Of a stretch of 6,592 nucleotides of DNA, positions 5,648-6,592 are shown one piece after another. The translations under genes were made by a program, and so were the position numbers. The stretch lies in NCBI GenBank assembly GCA_013816645.1, contig JACDEC010000166.1, positions 1-6,592 of the forward strand. Reading direction: 5' to 3'. The notes under the pieces were generated by a model, which did not search any database, was not told the origin of the DNA, and saw only the letters and a list, made by a program, of their open reading frames with translations. Each line of letters starts with the position of its first letter. Positions within the stretch are counted from its first letter, which is position 1. The DNA is from Planctomycetota bacterium (lineage in GTDB: Bacteria; Planctomycetota; UBA11346).

Positions 5648-6336
5648 GCGCGCCCCCGGCACCGCGGACGTTCTGGCGCTCGGCGCTCAAGCTGGTCGCC
5701 CAGTTCGTGGTGATCGGCGCGGTCCTGGCGCTGAGCATCACCACTTGGGCCAACTGGCGGCGTGAGCAGGTCTTCTCCTTCCGGGTCTTCGATTCCGTCT
5801 GGTGGAGCCGCGGTCGCAGCGAGGCCCAGCCCTATGTGGCGGGCGCCCGCAAAACCGCCGGCGAGGTCTACACCGCGGTGTGGGGCGAGAACGGCATGGT
5901 CGAGAAGGCGCAGGAGTGGATCGACGGGCTGCGCGCGCGTCGCGCGGCACCGGCACCGGTGCCCCCGGAGATCGTGCCATCGCCAGCGCCACCAGGAGCC
6001 GCGCCCGCTCCTTCCCCAACCGCGTCCAAGCCGACCGGCGTCGGCATCCGCGCCCAGGAGGAACGCTTCACCCAGGCCGAGCGGCTGTTCCAGGAAGGCT
6101 TCGCCGCCTACAAACAGGCCAATCCCCAGGACGGCGGCTGGACGACCCACAAGAAGGCGACCATGCGCCACGCGGCGGGATGCTTCGCCCAGGCCCGCGA
6201 CCTGCTCGACGAGGCCATCCCCGCCTACGCCGGCGCCGCCGGTCACGACCCGCGACGTCTCGGCGAAGCGCGCGATCTCGAGCGGATCAACAAGCAATTC
6301 CTGGTGAACGCCAACAAGATCGGCGGCGGTCTCTGA
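5644..6336 (+). CDS. Single-pass membrane protein with Pro/Ala linker and helical C-terminal domain, unknown function
   Basis: I do not recognise this 230-residue protein. A short basic N-terminus (R8, R12, K16) precedes one hydrophobic helix at about 17-36 (VAQFVVIGAVLALSITTW). Residues 39-100 are amphipathic with many aromatics (VFSFRVFDSVWW). Residues 101-130 are a Pro/Ala-rich linker. Residues about 136-225 are predominantly helical, perhaps TPR-like, with pairs such as AERLFQEGFAAYKQ and CFAQARDLLDEAIPAY. This looks like a membrane anchor, flexible spacer and folded soluble domain, probably on the outer face; positive charges on both sides of the helix leave orientation open. Lone cysteine C180. 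The GTG start overlaps the previous stop (GTGA) and has a full AGGAGG. Coupling suggests it acts with the thioredoxin-like protein, perhaps holding it at the membrane; that is inference. It ends the operon. Confidence 0.88.
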   Translation: MSAPPAPRTFWRSALKLVAQFVVIGAVLALSITTWANWRREQVFSFRVFDSVWWSRGRSEAQPYVAGARKTAGEVYTAVWGENGMVEKAQEWIDGLRARRAAPAPVPPEIVPSPAPPGAAPAPSPTASKPTGVGIRAQEERFTQAERLFQEGFAAYKQANPQDGGWTTHKKATMRHAAGCFAQARDLLDEAIPAYAGAAGHDPRRLGEARDLERINKQFLVNANKIGGGL

Positions 6337-6376
6337 GCGGCGCTGCGGGTCGCACCTTCTGTAAAACGTTGCTCGC

Positions 6377-6408
6377 CTAGCAGGCTGCTGAAAAACAGCA
6401 GCTGCTAG
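6377..6408. repeat. Inverted repeat resembling an insertion-element end
   Basis: CTAGCAGGCTGCTG (6377-6390) and CAGCAGCTGCTAG (6396-6408) pair over 13 bp with one bulged G, closing an AAAAA loop. Both outer ends are CTAG. The core GCAGGCTGCTGAAAAA resembles, from memory, sequences often found at termini of bacterial insertion sequences. No transposase is visible, so it could be an element edge, a short non-autonomous element, or just a hairpin. No T-tract follows the stem, so it is not an ordinary terminator on the plus strand. Confidence 0.6.
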
Positions 6409-6416
6409 CCGCGTTC

Positions 6417-6458
6417 GGATTTCGCGGGGCGCTGGCGCGCCTATTTTCCGCGAAATCC
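6417..6458. repeat. Nested inverted repeat, 11-bp outer and 5-bp inner stem
   Basis: GGATTTCGCGG (6417-6427) is exactly complementary to CCGCGAAATCC (6448-6458). Inside the 20-nt interval lies a second stem, GGCGC/GCGCC (6428-6441) with a TGGC loop, directly abutting the outer 5' arm. Both stems are perfect, so chance is unlikely. Confidence 0.7.
6428..6447 (+). terminator. Possible intrinsic terminator of the operon
   Basis: The inner stem GGCGC/GCGCC with loop TGGC is followed directly by TATTTT (6442-6447), about 90 nt after the operon's last stop. The stem is only 5 bp and competes with the 11-bp outer stem, so termination strength is uncertain. Confidence 0.35.
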
Positions 6459-6479
6459 TCAGGCTCCGGACTCTTTGTT

Positions 6480-6500
6480 TCGGGGGACCGCGTCCCCCGA
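6480..6500. repeat. Perfect 9-bp hairpin with CGC triloop
   Basis: TCGGGGGAC (6480-6488) pairs exactly with GTCCCCCGA (6492-6500) around CGC. G-tract hairpins like this occur between genes and in interspersed repeats of GC-rich bacteria. No T-tract follows on either strand, so it is not an obvious terminator. Confidence 0.65.
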
Positions 6501-6557
6501 GCCCCCGCCAAGCCGAGGCCAGGGTCGCCTATACATTCGCCAGCGGTGCAGGCGATG

Positions 6558-6580
6558 CCGGTCAGCCCACACCTGACCGG
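6558..6580. repeat. Perfect 8-bp inverted repeat near the window end
   Basis: CCGGTCAG (6558-6565) and CTGACCGG (6573-6580) are exact reverse complements around a 7-nt interval. A further small palindrome, GGTG-A-CACC (6579-6587), overlaps its right arm. It could be a protein-binding site or an RNA hairpin; the context to decide lies beyond the edge. Confidence 0.5.
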
Positions 6581-6592
6581 TGACACCACGGG

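Larger units (their letters stand above)
6337..6592. other. Non-coding tail rich in inverted repeats
   Basis: Downstream of the operon this stretch has no convincing gene. It holds four separate inverted repeats (6377-6408, 6417-6458, 6480-6500, 6558-6580), listed individually. A minus-strand open frame (6589 to 6377, GTG start) runs across the repeats and encodes Ser/Pro/Cys-rich sequence unlike the neighbours. The density of palindromes suggests an interspersed repeat, an insertion-element remnant or a structured RNA. Confidence 0.6.

Noticed and set aside
5323..6297. Minus-strand open frame of 324 codons
   Set aside because: It spans two well-supported plus-strand genes and its composition follows the complement of their codons.
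6377..6589. Minus-strand GTG-started open frame of 70 codons
   Set aside because: It crosses four inverted repeats, has low-complexity Ser/Pro/Cys-rich sequence and no clear ribosome binding site; more likely repeat DNA.
6555..6592. ATG at 6555, open to the right edge (MPVSPHLTGDTT), with TATACAT at 6530-6536 upstream
   Set aside because: Only 12 codons are visible, no -35 element or solid ribosome binding site is present, and the start overlaps an inverted repeat. More sequence could change this.

Overview
The window is GC-rich bacterial DNA carrying six protein genes (one cut by the left edge), one tRNA gene and a 3' tail full of inverted repeats. Codon third positions are mostly G or C, which keeps long antisense frames open. 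There is no phage, CRISPR or toxin-antitoxin content. The lineage is uncertain. The Hanks-type Ser/Thr kinase with a DLG instead of DFG motif, and the exported proteins mixing helical repeats with a thioredoxin-like or PsbP-like domain, fit Planctomycetota or a related group. This is inference, since no marker gene is present.

Layout. (1) Positions 1-1559, minus strand: an exported protein of at least 519 residues, its C-terminus beyond the left edge. (2) 1739-1814, plus: tRNA-Ala(GGC) with an encoded CCA end, followed at once by a perfect 14-bp palindrome and a T-rich tract that make a strong intrinsic terminator. (3) 1943-2395, plus: dtd, D-aminoacyl-tRNA deacylase. (4) 2416-3486, minus, convergent with dtd across 20 bp: a soluble Hanks-type kinase with a Thr-rich N-terminal tail and an acidic then arginine-rich C-terminal tail. 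(5) 3594-6336, plus, divergent from the kinase across 107 bp: a three-gene operon. It encodes an inositol-monophosphatase-superfamily phosphatase resembling HisN, an exported TPR-like/TlpA-like protein that has lost both active-site cysteines, and a single-pass membrane protein of unknown function. The junctions are ATGA and GTGA overlaps. (6) 6337-6592: no convincing gene, but at least four separate inverted repeats in about 200 bp. The first resembles the terminal sequence of insertion elements.

How it fits together. tRNA-Ala and dtd are functionally related, because Gly-tRNA(Ala) is an established DTD substrate, but a terminator separates them and the adjacency may be chance. The last two operon genes look like partners at the cell envelope: an exported protein with a redox-dead thioredoxin fold and a membrane-anchored helical protein, translationally coupled. 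The sequence does not show why a metabolic phosphatase leads that operon. The most unusual points are the WNPPG replacement of WCxxC, the uncharacterised coupled envelope pair, and the hairpin-dense tail.
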